This document shows, piece by piece, positions 25,771-34,642 of a stretch of 64,000 nt of DNA (position 1 is the first letter of the stretch; every line of letters begins with the position of its first letter). Made by a program: the position numbers and the translations under genes. The stretch comes from Planctomycetota bacterium. Lineage in GTDB: Bacteria; Planctomycetota; UBA1135; UBA2386. The DNA lies in the NCBI GenBank assembly GCA_025459175.1, contig JALORC010000014.1, positions 1-64,000 of the forward strand, given 5' to 3'. Under the pieces are notes generated by a model. That model was not told the origin of the DNA. It made no database searches and saw only the letters and a program-made list of their open reading frames with translations.

Positions 25771-26889
25771 ATGAAAGCCATCGTCTTGAGCCTGCTCGCG
25801 GCAGCGGTCGTGCCGCCCTGCATCTGGGACAGCGATACCCTCGACACCGAGTTGCGCGGTCTGCCCGAGGCGTTCGATCTCGTCGTCGGCCGCTGGCACC
25901 GCCACGGCGAGGCCTACTACCGCGACCGGCTGGCGCGGCTCGGCGGCAGGAACGACCTGACGCTGGCCGAGTGGGACGACCTCGCGGTCGCGCACGAACA
26001 TCTCGGGGACCAGGATGCGGCGATCGCCGCCATGGCGCGCAAAGCAGAACGGCTCGCCCTCGCTCCGGACCATGAGCACCGCTACCGCTACCTGGCCAAC
26101 CTCGGCACGTTCCACGCGCATGCCGGGCAGTACGAAGAGGCGCTGACGGCGTTGCGGGCCGCGATCGAACTCGAACCGAATGCGCACTTCGGTCGCGAGC
26201 GGTTCCAGATCGAGGCGATCGAGTACGTGGTCGCCGCGCAACGGGACCCGGAACTGTGGCGACAGCGCAGCTTCCTGCGCCATGCCGGCTACCGGATGAG
26301 CGACCTCGGCCAGCGGCTCACGAACAGCGAGCCGTACGATGAGCTCCCGGAGGGACAACCGTTCCTCGCCTTCGATACCGGCTACCAGGCGATCGGCGGC
26401 ATGATCCGTTATGGCGGCCGCGAAGGCGCCGAACTCTACCGCTCGTTGGGCGAGCTCTTCCTCGGCGAGATGCACCTCAACCTGAGCTGGTGGTCGTTGC
26501 GTCGCGCGATCGAACGCGGCCATCCGGCGAGCGAGGAGCTGCAAAGGATGCTCGTCGGAATCGAGCAGCACTGGCGGGAGTCCGCGGCCCACACGCCGGT
26601 GGCCAACCCGATTCCGGATGCCGATCTGTATGCACGGCTGCGCGCGAACGCGGACGCGTGGGTCGCGGCGTTCCAGCGACTGGAGGCGGCGGCGATCGCC
26701 CGCGGCGAGGACGTGCGCGGCGATGCCGCGCTGCAGGCGCTGTTGGCGGCGGCAGATCGTGAGGTGCCGCGACTCTCGGTCCCGACCCCGGGCTGGCCGT
26801 GGTCGACGTGGGCCGGCCTGTTCCTGATCGCGTACGGCGTGTTCCGCCTCGGGGCGTTCGCTCTCCGGCGTCTCCGGCCTGCCGTCTGA
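25771..26889 (+). CDS. exported TPR protein with C-terminal membrane helix
   Basis: 372 residues. Signal peptide: MKAIVLSLLAAAVVPPCIW. Residues about 60-135 contain TPR-like helices (EWDDLAVAHEHLGDQDAAIA; YLANLGTFHAHAGQYEEALT, ALRAAIELEPN). A single helix near the C-terminus (WSTWAGLFLIAYGVFRLGAF, about 347-366) with a basic tail RRLRPAV should anchor it in a membrane with the TPR part outside the cytoplasm. It is 21 nt behind the secreted-protein gene and converges on the DoxX-like gene after 49 nt. Its partner is unknown. Confidence 0.72.
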   Translation: MKAIVLSLLAAAVVPPCIWDSDTLDTELRGLPEAFDLVVGRWHRHGEAYYRDRLARLGGRNDLTLAEWDDLAVAHEHLGDQDAAIAAMARKAERLALAPDHEHRYRYLANLGTFHAHAGQYEEALTALRAAIELEPNAHFGRERFQIEAIEYVVAAQRDPELWRQRSFLRHAGYRMSDLGQRLTNSEPYDELPEGQPFLAFDTGYQAIGGMIRYGGREGAELYRSLGELFLGEMHLNLSWWSLRRAIERGHPASEELQRMLVGIEQHWRESAAHTPVANPIPDADLYARLRANADAWVAAFQRLEAAAIARGEDVRGDAALQALLAAADREVPRLSVPTPGWPWSTWAGLFLIAYGVFRLGAFALRRLRPAV

Positions 26890-26938
26890 CCGACTGGCCC
26901 ACCGCCGCGCCGGGCGCACCGACGATCCTCAGCCGCCG

Positions 26939-28405
26939 TCACCAGAAGTCCGGCAGCTCCTGCCGCAGCCGGAAGCCGGCCTGCAGCCGGAAGCGCTTCT
27001 CGACGGTGTGCAGCTCGAGCTGCTTGCCGCCCCACGAACCGGTCAACACCAGCGAACGCCGCTCGCCATCGACCTTCTTGCCGCGATCCCGGTTGCGCAC
27101 CAGCGGCCGATCGACCGGCACCGTCTTGGTGCCCTGCACGATCGTCCACGGCGAAGCGAACGCCAGCAGGCTGCTCTTCTTGACCTTCGCCACCGACGTC
27201 GCCGGATCCCACGTGAACTCGAACTCCAGCTGCTTGCCGGCGGCATCGCGCGTCCACGCCCGCGTGCCCCGGTCGATGGCGAAGAAGCGCCAGCGCGACG
27301 CGTCGCTGACCGGCACCTCGACGCCGTCGAGCACCATGCGTTCGACCAGCCAGACCCCGTAGAGCTCCGACTTCTCCTGGCCCTGCAGCCACGGCTTGGG
27401 CCCGACCTTCTCCAGGTGCAGCAGCACCAACGCCGAGAGCACCCAGGTCCAGCCGCCGAGCACCACGGGCCAACGCAGCCAGCGCCACACCGGCACGCGC
27501 AGGTGCACCGGTTGCGATCCCCGGTTCTTCAGCAGCAGCGCGACCAGCGCGTGCCGCCAAGGCGCCAACAGGAACAGCGCGTAGAGCCACAAGTGCAGCG
27601 AGAACAGCTTGACCGGCACACCACACAGCCAGTTCAGCGCGCAGACGTTGCCCATCACCACCAGCGTCAGCAGCGCCCCGAGCAGCGCGGTGCGCCGATG
27701 GAACAGCAGCAGACCGCCGAGCACTTCGCCGATGCCACCGAGCACCTCATAGGGCGGGAAAGCCTGCATGAAGGTGCCGACCATCGACATCGGCCACGTG
27801 TCGCCGATCTCCTGGGTGAGGCGCGTGAGGCTCAGCTCGCCGAACTGGCTGCCGTACAGCTTGCTGCTGCCGTAGCTGAGCATCCAGAACGCGAGGTCGA
27901 AGCGCACCACGAGGTGCAGCCAACGACCGAGGCCCGGGTAGCCGCACGGGCGGCGGCGCACCACCGACCAGAGGATGGCCAGCAGCGCAGCAGCGGCCAG
28001 GTGGACCAGGCACAGCACGATGTCGTGGCCCGTGTCCCCGCTGCCGGTCGGCTGATGGATGACCTCGTAGGGGGCGAGACCACGCTCGTCGAGCCACGTG
28101 GTCACGCCCCGGCGAGCGCGCTCGACCTGGTAGAGCTCCGACTCCCACTGGCCCGGCCAGCTCAGCGGCGCCTGCCGGATCCACTTGCCGGCCTCGGCGC
28201 CGAGTTCCGCGCCGATGCTCTGGATCGCGCCGGCGACCGAGCCCAGCAGGTTGCTCAGCGGCCGCGGGAACGCGTAGAGCACGTAGTAGACGAGCAGGAA
28301 GCGGAAGGCGAAGCGCTGCCAGAACGGCCATGGGGCCGCGGGCATCGGTGCCGTCAATGACGCGGACGGCTCGACGCCGGGTGGATCGTTGTTGCTGCCT
28401 TCCAT
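26939..28405 (-). CDS. DoxX-like polytopic membrane protein
   Basis: 488 residues from the ATG at 28403-28405. At least seven hydrophobic helices are visible, such as FAFRFLLVYYVLYAFPRPLS, DIVLCLVHLAAAALLAILWS, LGGIGEVLGGLLLFHRRTAL, and ALVALLL. The arrangement around SYGSSKLYGSQFGELSLTRL is typical of DoxX-related families. The last ~140 residues form a soluble domain (WLVERMVLDGVEVPVSDASR; FFAIDRGTRAWTRD), probably extracytoplasmic. DoxX-type proteins have been tied to redox or thiosulfate metabolism and membrane integrity in other bacteria, but no specific reaction can be inferred here. Confidence 0.75.
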   Translation of the reverse strand: MEGSNNDPPGVEPSASLTAPMPAAPWPFWQRFAFRFLLVYYVLYAFPRPLSNLLGSVAGAIQSIGAELGAEAGKWIRQAPLSWPGQWESELYQVERARRGVTTWLDERGLAPYEVIHQPTGSGDTGHDIVLCLVHLAAAALLAILWSVVRRRPCGYPGLGRWLHLVVRFDLAFWMLSYGSSKLYGSQFGELSLTRLTQEIGDTWPMSMVGTFMQAFPPYEVLGGIGEVLGGLLLFHRRTALLGALLTLVVMGNVCALNWLCGVPVKLFSLHLWLYALFLLAPWRHALVALLLKNRGSQPVHLRVPVWRWLRWPVVLGGWTWVLSALVLLHLEKVGPKPWLQGQEKSELYGVWLVERMVLDGVEVPVSDASRWRFFAIDRGTRAWTRDAAGKQLEFEFTWDPATSVAKVKKSSLLAFASPWTIVQGTKTVPVDRPLVRNRDRGKKVDGERRSLVLTGSWGGKQLELHTVEKRFRLQAGFRLRQELPDFW

Positions 28406-28454
28406 GGCCGGCAACCATACGGCGCTCCTGCACGTCGCAGCAGCTCCGCAGCCG

Positions 28455-30659
28455 CTACTGCGACAGCACGAGCTGCCGGCGATCGCTGCCGGACACGTTC
28501 GCCAACAGCGGACACGGGCTCGCCGCGGTGCCGAACAGCAGCCACTGGTACTCCAGCACGAACCCCAGCAGCAACGGATCGCACGGCACCGCGAACGCGG
28601 ATTCGGCCGTGCCCGCGACCGCCGTGGCGACGATCGTCTGCAGCGACTGCACGAACGTGCAACCACACGGGATCGGCGCGAGGCCCCCGGCGCTCAGCCC
28701 CAGCAGCGCCAACGGCGCCGACGGATCGCCACCGCTCAGAGTGAACCGGAAACCGGCGTTGCCGAGCGCGAACGGACCATTGGTGCCGGCGGTGCCGCCG
28801 CCCGGACACGACGGGCTGAGCACCACCGGCGGTGCGCCCTGCATCGCGGTGAAGCGCTGACCGACGACGCTGCCGGCGAACGGCGGCAGCGCCTCGGTCT
28901 CGTTCCACAGCAGCAGCGCCTCTCCCGACGGGCCGGACGTCGACGCCGCGAAGTGCGTCGCGATGGCCGGAGTCTGCTGGTTGGCGCGCACCACGGTCGG
29001 CACGGTGACGATCTGGCTGCACACCGTGCAATCGGGCTTCACCGCCACGGCCCGCACTTCACTGTCGAACGGGTTGGCCGTCGGCCCGCAGAAGGCGACC
29101 AGATATCGATCACCCAGGAAGCCGACTGCGTAGTCGCGTGCGTTGCCGGTGTTCGGCAACGTCGAAGCCGTCCCCAACACCAGGTCCGTGCCGTTCCATT
29201 GTGCGGGGACGAGCGCCACCGAAGTGGGCGAAGCGCCGGGTCCATCCTGCACGATCAGGAACTGGTTGCCGTTGCCGTCGACGGCCACGTCCCCGTCCGA
29301 CGCGAAGGAGAACAGGCTGCGGCGGGTGCCGAGCGGAGCGCCGCTGTAGTCGATGGCGCGGGCGCTGCCGGTGAAGTTCAATCCCAGCTCGCTCCACACC
29401 ACGATCCCGATGGCGCCGGGCTGGGTGCTCTGCAGGAGCCGCGGTGGTTCGATGACCCCGTTCCCGAACGTGGGGTCGACCACCTGGGTGGCGCCGAGCG
29501 AGAGCGTGTTCACTGGCGACACGACCACCGGGCGCGCCAGCAGCCCGGTGCCGATCGACACCCAGACGATCAGCGCCTGCGACCCGAATGCACTGCGGTC
29601 CCCGGAGATGGCGGGCAGGATGTCGTTGGTGGCGCCGACGCCGACCGACAACGTGGTGCCGAGACTGCCGGTGGCGGCATCGATGCTGCGACACTCGATG
29701 TCGTACGGACCGAACGGTCCGCTGCCGGTCTGCCAGCAGACGACGAAACGATCGCGCGACGCCACCGAGGCAACCGCCGGGTTGCCGTCGTCGGTCGACC
29801 CCGAGGTGATCGCAACCAGCCCACCGACCAACGCGCCGCTGGCGTCGACACGTTGCGCGCGGACGTCGCGATCCCCCGACGAGAACGTGCGGGTCCAGAC
29901 CACCACGTAGAGCCCATTGCTCGCGTCGTAAGCCGCCACGGGGCGATCGTCGTCGAAGGCGGTGCCGCCGACCGTCAGCGTGGTGCCGAACAGCGGATCC
30001 AGGGTCAGTGGGTAGACCGCGGTGTCGACGAACGCCGCCGGCAGCCGCAGCTCGAGCACGCCATCGGTGTAGCTCGAGCTGCCGGCGCAGCGACGGCCGT
30101 TCGCATCGATGCCGGTGACGCCGCCGATGCGCACCCCGCCGACGCGGCCGTCGGTGAAGCCGATCGCGCCATCGCGCGGCGGGAGCGGGCGCAGCCCGGT
30201 TTGCACCGCGCCGCGCACGCACAAGTCCCCGGCCCCGTCCGGTCGGACGGCGAACACGAAGCTCTGCTCGACGCCGGCGGCCGTCGCATCGTAGTTCTCG
30301 AGGATCGCCTTTGACTCGCCCACCTCGTGCACGAACTGCACGCGATTGCCCGCGAGCCGCGGCGGCACCGCCGCGACAGCGACCGGCGCGCTCTCCGCGC
30401 GCCCGATCGACTGCAACCGGAACGACAAGGTCGCCGTGGTCGCGGCCCGCGGCCCGAGTGCCGGCATGAAGTCCAGACCGCCGTCGCGGCAGGCGGCCTT
30501 GTAGTCGGGCCCGAGCAACCACGGCGTGCCACTCTCGTCGAGCATCGCACCATGCGCGCGCGCGAAGTCGAGGCCCGGCGGCGGCGATTGTTGGGCGGTG
30601 GCGACCGCGAGCACGGAGACCAGAACGGCGCAGAGCCGACGCAGGGACGACATGTGCAT
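28455..30659 (-). CDS. large secreted protein, paralogue of the next gene upstream
   Basis: 734 residues from the ATG at 30657-30659 (an ATG two codons later is possible). Signal peptide: RLCAVLVSVLAVATA. A motif shared with the upstream neighbour is GGVRIGGVTGIDANGRRCAG, and both then show repeated beta-rich blade-like segments (DDDRPVAAYDASNGLYVVVW; GNPAVASVASRDRFVVCWQT). The C-terminal ~110 residues (GNAGFRFTLSGGDP, PIPCGCTF, EYQWLLFGTAASPCPLL) form a Cys-containing beta-domain that recurs in other secreted proteins of the window. Its role may be binding or cell-surface display; no enzyme motif is seen. It starts 14 nt behind its paralogue, so the pair is co-transcribed. Confidence 0.72.
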   Translation of the reverse strand: MHMSSLRRLCAVLVSVLAVATAQQSPPPGLDFARAHGAMLDESGTPWLLGPDYKAACRDGGLDFMPALGPRAATTATLSFRLQSIGRAESAPVAVAAVPPRLAGNRVQFVHEVGESKAILENYDATAAGVEQSFVFAVRPDGAGDLCVRGAVQTGLRPLPPRDGAIGFTDGRVGGVRIGGVTGIDANGRRCAGSSSYTDGVLELRLPAAFVDTAVYPLTLDPLFGTTLTVGGTAFDDDRPVAAYDASNGLYVVVWTRTFSSGDRDVRAQRVDASGALVGGLVAITSGSTDDGNPAVASVASRDRFVVCWQTGSGPFGPYDIECRSIDAATGSLGTTLSVGVGATNDILPAISGDRSAFGSQALIVWVSIGTGLLARPVVVSPVNTLSLGATQVVDPTFGNGVIEPPRLLQSTQPGAIGIVVWSELGLNFTGSARAIDYSGAPLGTRRSLFSFASDGDVAVDGNGNQFLIVQDGPGASPTSVALVPAQWNGTDLVLGTASTLPNTGNARDYAVGFLGDRYLVAFCGPTANPFDSEVRAVAVKPDCTVCSQIVTVPTVVRANQQTPAIATHFAASTSGPSGEALLLWNETEALPPFAGSVVGQRFTAMQGAPPVVLSPSCPGGGTAGTNGPFALGNAGFRFTLSGGDPSAPLALLGLSAGGLAPIPCGCTFVQSLQTIVATAVAGTAESAFAVPCDPLLLGFVLEYQWLLFGTAASPCPLLANVSGSDRRQLVLSQ

Positions 30660-30673
30660 GGCAACCTCGCGGG

Positions 30674-32944
30674 TCACTCGACCCGGACCGACATCCAGGA
30701 CGAGAAGTCGCTCGCGAGGTAGCTGCACGAGCCAGCCGGCACCGCGACGATCCACTGGGAATAGAACTCGATGCCGACGACGGCGGGACTGTTCGGAATC
30801 GGCAACGACGCCTCGGCGTTGCCGTAGGCATCGCCGGTCTGCATCGGCGCGATCAGACCGGCGAACGGGTCGGCGCGCAGGGTGCACGGACCACAGCCGA
30901 TCGAGCCGTAGCGCGGTGCCAGCACCAACCAGGCGGAGGACGCGGGACGCGCCCCGCGCAAGCGGATCCGGAATGCCACGTTGCCGCGCACGGCGCACGA
31001 CGCGGCGATGTCGCCGCCGCTCCCGCAGCCGTTCTGCGACAGCGACAGGGAGCCGTCGCCCGACCCATAGAGGATCCCCTCGAGATCGCCGTTGCCGGTG
31101 CTCACCTCCTCGCGCTCCCAGAGCACCAGCCCTTCGCCCTCGAGCACGCCGAAGGCCCGGTAGGGTTCGGTCGCGATGGCGACCGAGGTCTCGATGTCGG
31201 CGCTGTTGGCGAGCAGGATCGTCGGCTCGCACTGGGCACAGGTGAAGGCGTCGATGGACTTGGCGAAGATCTCGGTGTTGCTCGACCCCGGCGCGGCGCG
31301 GCGCAGCCAGGCGATCAGGTACGAGCCGCCGAGGAAGCCGATCGCCGGAGCGAGCTCGTCGGTGTTGGCGATCGCCGAGACCACCGTCGACGTTCCCGGG
31401 ACCAGCGTGCTCGTGGCGACGTCGAAGAACGCCGGCACGGCGTGGATGTCGCGGTCGCTCGACGTGTTGTCGGCCCGGCTCTCGTAGGCGACGACCCAGT
31501 TGGTGCCGTCGCCGTCGACGTCGCGGACGTCGTCGTCGCGGCTGGAGCTGTCCAGCGTCGCACTGTCCAGCACCGTGAGGTTGCGGTCGACGACGACACC
31601 ACGCGGTGACGACGTGCTGCCGTTGTTGGTGCTCGTGTAGGCGATCAGGTAACGACCGGATCGACCGCCGTGGTGTGAGATGCGCGGGGAACCGACGGTC
31701 GAGAACTGGCTGCCGGTGGCCACCGTGATCGGGGTGAACACGTTCAGCGAGCCGGCCGCGGACACCTGGATCTGCGTCGCCTCGATGCGATCCTGGGTCA
31801 CGTTGTCGTAGACGCAGAGCACGTCGTTGTCGGCGTCGGTGAGCTCGCCGCCGATCGACGGTTCGAGCATGGTGTCGGCCGAGGCATCGACGACCACTTC
31901 GGCGCCGATCGTGCCGTCCTCGGCCACCGAGCGCGCGTGCAGGTTGCCACCGCGACGATAGACGACGACGTAGCGCCGACCCACCGTCGCGGTGCCGACG
32001 ATGGCGCCGATCGCCGGATCGACGTCGTCCGTGCCGGCACTGCTGGTGAGAAGCAGCAGCGAGCCGAACACCGACCCGGTGGACGTGAGTACGAGCGCCC
32101 GAATGTCGTGATCGGTCGCCGAGAACTCACGCACGAACGCGCAGCAGTAGGAGGCTCCCATCAGCCCGCGGCCACACACCGCGGGATCCGCGTAGTCGGC
32201 GCTCGAGTTGGTGACCGCGAACACGGTGCCGATCTGTGGGTCGAGCACCAGCGGCAGCGAGGCCCGCTCGACGAAGTGCTGCGGCAACCGCAGCTCGAGC
32301 CGGTCGCCGTGCAACGTGATGCTGCCGGCACAGCGCTGCTGCGCGGCATCGATGCCGGTCACGCCGCCGATCGCGACGCCACCGACCCCGGCCAGCTCGA
32401 AGCGCAGCCCGGCGTCGTTCGCCGCCACCAGCGGCAGCTCGGTGCGCAGGCGCATTCGGACCACCAGGTCGCCGGCACCGGCCGGCAGCCGGTCGAACAC
32501 GAACGACAGCGCCACCCCTTGCGGCGAAGTGTCGTAGCGTTCGGTGCAAGCGGCGCGGTGGTAGCGGACCTGCAGCCCGTCCGCATGCGGCGCCGCCGGC
32601 TCGCCGGCGACCGTACCGAGGTCGCGCATGCCACCGTCGCGCATGCCGCTGTCGCGCAGCTCGCGGTCGCGGCCGACCGCCGTGAACTGCAGCGCGAGCG
32701 GCAGGTTGTGCGGCGCCTGCCGACCGAGCGCTGGCGTGAACTCGATGCCCTGCGCATCGAACCGCGCCTTGAAGTCGGGGCCCGCCGCCCACAGCTCGCC
32801 GTCGAGTGGTTGCACGCAACAGGCCCTGGCCAGCGCGCGTGGCAGGTGTGCAGGCGCTTGCTGGGCGCCCACCGCGGCAGCCAGCAGGCTGCAACACCAG
32901 AATACGAGGCCGAGGCCTCGCCGCAGATCGGGAGCGTCGAGCAT
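30674..32944 (-). CDS. large secreted protein, tandem paralogue
   Basis: 756 residues from the ATG at 32942-32944. Signal peptide: LGLVFWCCSLLAAAVGA. It shares with the downstream gene the block GGVAIGGVTGIDAAQQRCAG and the following propeller-like repeats (DDVDPAIGAIVGTATVGRRY, VVVYRRGG; TDELAPAIGFLGGSYLIAWL). The C-terminus (GNVAFRIRLRGARP, GSIGCGPCTLRA, IEFYSQWIVAVPAGSC) is the same type of Cys-containing beta-domain. The 140 nt upstream separate it from the divergently read cobalamin riboswitch. The length and family are not known to me; the gene pair arose by tandem duplication. Confidence 0.72.
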   Translation of the reverse strand: MLDAPDLRRGLGLVFWCCSLLAAAVGAQQAPAHLPRALARACCVQPLDGELWAAGPDFKARFDAQGIEFTPALGRQAPHNLPLALQFTAVGRDRELRDSGMRDGGMRDLGTVAGEPAAPHADGLQVRYHRAACTERYDTSPQGVALSFVFDRLPAGAGDLVVRMRLRTELPLVAANDAGLRFELAGVGGVAIGGVTGIDAAQQRCAGSITLHGDRLELRLPQHFVERASLPLVLDPQIGTVFAVTNSSADYADPAVCGRGLMGASYCCAFVREFSATDHDIRALVLTSTGSVFGSLLLLTSSAGTDDVDPAIGAIVGTATVGRRYVVVYRRGGNLHARSVAEDGTIGAEVVVDASADTMLEPSIGGELTDADNDVLCVYDNVTQDRIEATQIQVSAAGSLNVFTPITVATGSQFSTVGSPRISHHGGRSGRYLIAYTSTNNGSTSSPRGVVVDRNLTVLDSATLDSSSRDDDVRDVDGDGTNWVVAYESRADNTSSDRDIHAVPAFFDVATSTLVPGTSTVVSAIANTDELAPAIGFLGGSYLIAWLRRAAPGSSNTEIFAKSIDAFTCAQCEPTILLANSADIETSVAIATEPYRAFGVLEGEGLVLWEREEVSTGNGDLEGILYGSGDGSLSLSQNGCGSGGDIAASCAVRGNVAFRIRLRGARPASSAWLVLAPRYGSIGCGPCTLRADPFAGLIAPMQTGDAYGNAEASLPIPNSPAVVGIEFYSQWIVAVPAGSCSYLASDFSSWMSVRVE

Positions 32945-33084
32945 GGCAGAGATCCTTGGGGTCGGGTCGCACGGTCGAGATCCCCGGCGCTGGCACGGCG
33001 TGACGAGGTTCCGTCGATTTCCTCGGCGCGGCGTTCCCGCCGCGGCGGCGGCAACCCGTTCGCTTGCGCCCCCACCGGGCAGCA

Positions 33085-33230
33085 CCTACCGTGGCCTGCG
33101 TTCCGGGTCTCGGAAGCGTGGTGCAAATCCCGCACGGTCCCGCCGCTGTGAGCGCCGACGAACACCGCAATACCACTGGCCGCGGCCGGGAAGGGCGGTG
33201 CGAGGACGACGCGCGAGTCAGAAGACGGCC
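33085..33230 (+). promoter_or_regulatory. cobalamin (B12) riboswitch
   Basis: The conserved elements occur in order: GGAAGCGTGGTGCAAATCCC (33111-33130), CGCTGTGA (33144-33151), ACCACTGG (33172-33179), CCGGGAAGG (33186-33194), and GAGTCAGAAGAC (33215-33226). This is the classic cobalamin aptamer. It lies 40 nt upstream of the GTG of the B12-binding protein gene, so B12 should repress that gene. A promoter is possible with TTGCGC (33064) and TACCGT (33087), spaced 17 nt. Exact aptamer ends are approximate. Confidence 0.93.
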
Positions 33231-33270
33231 CGGATCCTCCTGTTCGGTCTCTCGTGGTCTGGAGACTTCT

Positions 33271-34635
33271 GTGTCCGATGTTCCTTCGTCGTGTGGTCGC
33301 GGCCTGCGTGCCGCTGCACCACGTTCTCACCCCACCGCTCTTGCCTTGCTGTCGCTGCTGGCCGTCGCCATCAGTGAGCCGGCGAACGCCCAGCAATCGC
33401 CGCCGCCGCGCGTGAAGGTCCAGCTGCGCATCGACTTCGGCGGCAGCAAGCCCGCGCGCGAACAGACTGTCGAGGTCGCGCCGAACGCGACCGTCGTCGA
33501 CGTCACGCGCGCGGCGGTCGCGGTCGACCAGGACTGGCTGTGCTGCTCGCCCGACGACGTCTGGGCGATCGATGGCGTCGGCCCCGATCCGCGGCTCGAT
33601 CGCTACTGGTCCTGGCAGCTCGACGGCAAGCCCGGCCCCGATCTGCCGGCGCGCCACCGCGTCCGCGACGGCGAGACGATCACCTGGCACTACGGTCCCG
33701 GCGCGCTGCCGCCCGCGGGACAAGCACGCATCGTGTCCTTGCTGCCGGCGGCGACCGAGATCGTGCTCGCCCTCGGCGGCGATCGTTCGCTGTTCGGCCT
33801 GTCGCACCTTTGCCGCCAACCGGACGGTGCTTCGCTGCCGCGGCTGCTGCGCACCTCGATCGACTCGGAGGCGTGGAGCATGGTGCGCATCGACGACGAA
33901 CTGCGGCAGGCGATGCAGCGCGGCGATCGTGTCTACACGCTCGACGATGCGGCGATCACGGCGCTGCGACCGACGCACGTGTTCAGCCAGGGCCTGTGTC
34001 CGGTGTGTGCGGTGACGCCCGAACAGGTGGCGCCGGCCCTCGCGAACGGCACCGCCGAGCCGTGTGCGAAGCTCGTCGAACTGTCGCCGCGCTCACTGGC
34101 CGGCATCGCCGCCGACATCCGCACCGTCGGCGAAGTGCTCGGTCGTGGACCCGCCGGCAAGATCGCGGCGCGCGCGTTCGAACGACGGCTCGACGCGGTG
34201 CGGTCGCTGCCGCCGCTCGCACAACGGCCGCGCGTCGTCGTGCTCGAGTGGTTCGAGCCGCTGTGGGCGTCGGGCGAGTGGATCGCCGAGATGGTCGAAG
34301 TGGCCGGCGGCGAACCGGTGCTGGTGCAGCGCAGCGAACCGTCGCGGCGCGTGACCTGGGACCAACTGCTGGCCGCCGATCCGGATGTCCTCGTGCTCGC
34401 CGCGTGCTCGATGTCGCTGGCCCGCACCGAACGCGAACTGCCGGCGCTGACCTCGGCACCGGCATGGAGCAAGCTCCGCGCGGTGACGGCGGGGCAGGTG
34501 TTCGTGCTCGACGGCGAACGGCAGTTCTCGACGCCGGGCCCCGGCGTGGCGCGTGGGGCCGAGGTGCTCGCGCGGCTCCTGCGCGAGCCGGGTGCGGATC
34601 CGGCCGGCGAATGGCGGCGGCTGTCGGCGAACTGA
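33271..34635 (+). CDS. exported cobalamin-binding protein: DUF4430 domain fused to a BtuF-type substrate-binding domain
   Basis: 454 residues. The GTG at 33271 has a GGAG six bases upstream and leads into a signal sequence (ALALLSLLAVAISEPANA). Residues about 50-142 resemble DUF4430 (RYWSWQLDGKPGPD and GETITWHYGP), a beta domain also present in transcobalamin and intrinsic factor. Residues about 152-440 are a periplasmic binding domain of the BtuF/FepB class (IVSLLPAATEIVLALGG, then VLEWFEPLWASGEWIAEMV). The upstream B12 riboswitch supports cobalamin as ligand. No BtuC or BtuD gene is in the window. A cobinamide or other corrinoid role is possible. Confidence 0.88.
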   Translation: MSDVPSSCGRGLRAAAPRSHPTALALLSLLAVAISEPANAQQSPPPRVKVQLRIDFGGSKPAREQTVEVAPNATVVDVTRAAVAVDQDWLCCSPDDVWAIDGVGPDPRLDRYWSWQLDGKPGPDLPARHRVRDGETITWHYGPGALPPAGQARIVSLLPAATEIVLALGGDRSLFGLSHLCRQPDGASLPRLLRTSIDSEAWSMVRIDDELRQAMQRGDRVYTLDDAAITALRPTHVFSQGLCPVCAVTPEQVAPALANGTAEPCAKLVELSPRSLAGIAADIRTVGEVLGRGPAGKIAARAFERRLDAVRSLPPLAQRPRVVVLEWFEPLWASGEWIAEMVEVAGGEPVLVQRSEPSRRVTWDQLLAADPDVLVLAACSMSLARTERELPALTSAPAWSKLRAVTAGQVFVLDGERQFSTPGPGVARGAEVLARLLREPGADPAGEWRRLSAN

Positions 34636-34642
34636 GCGCGCC

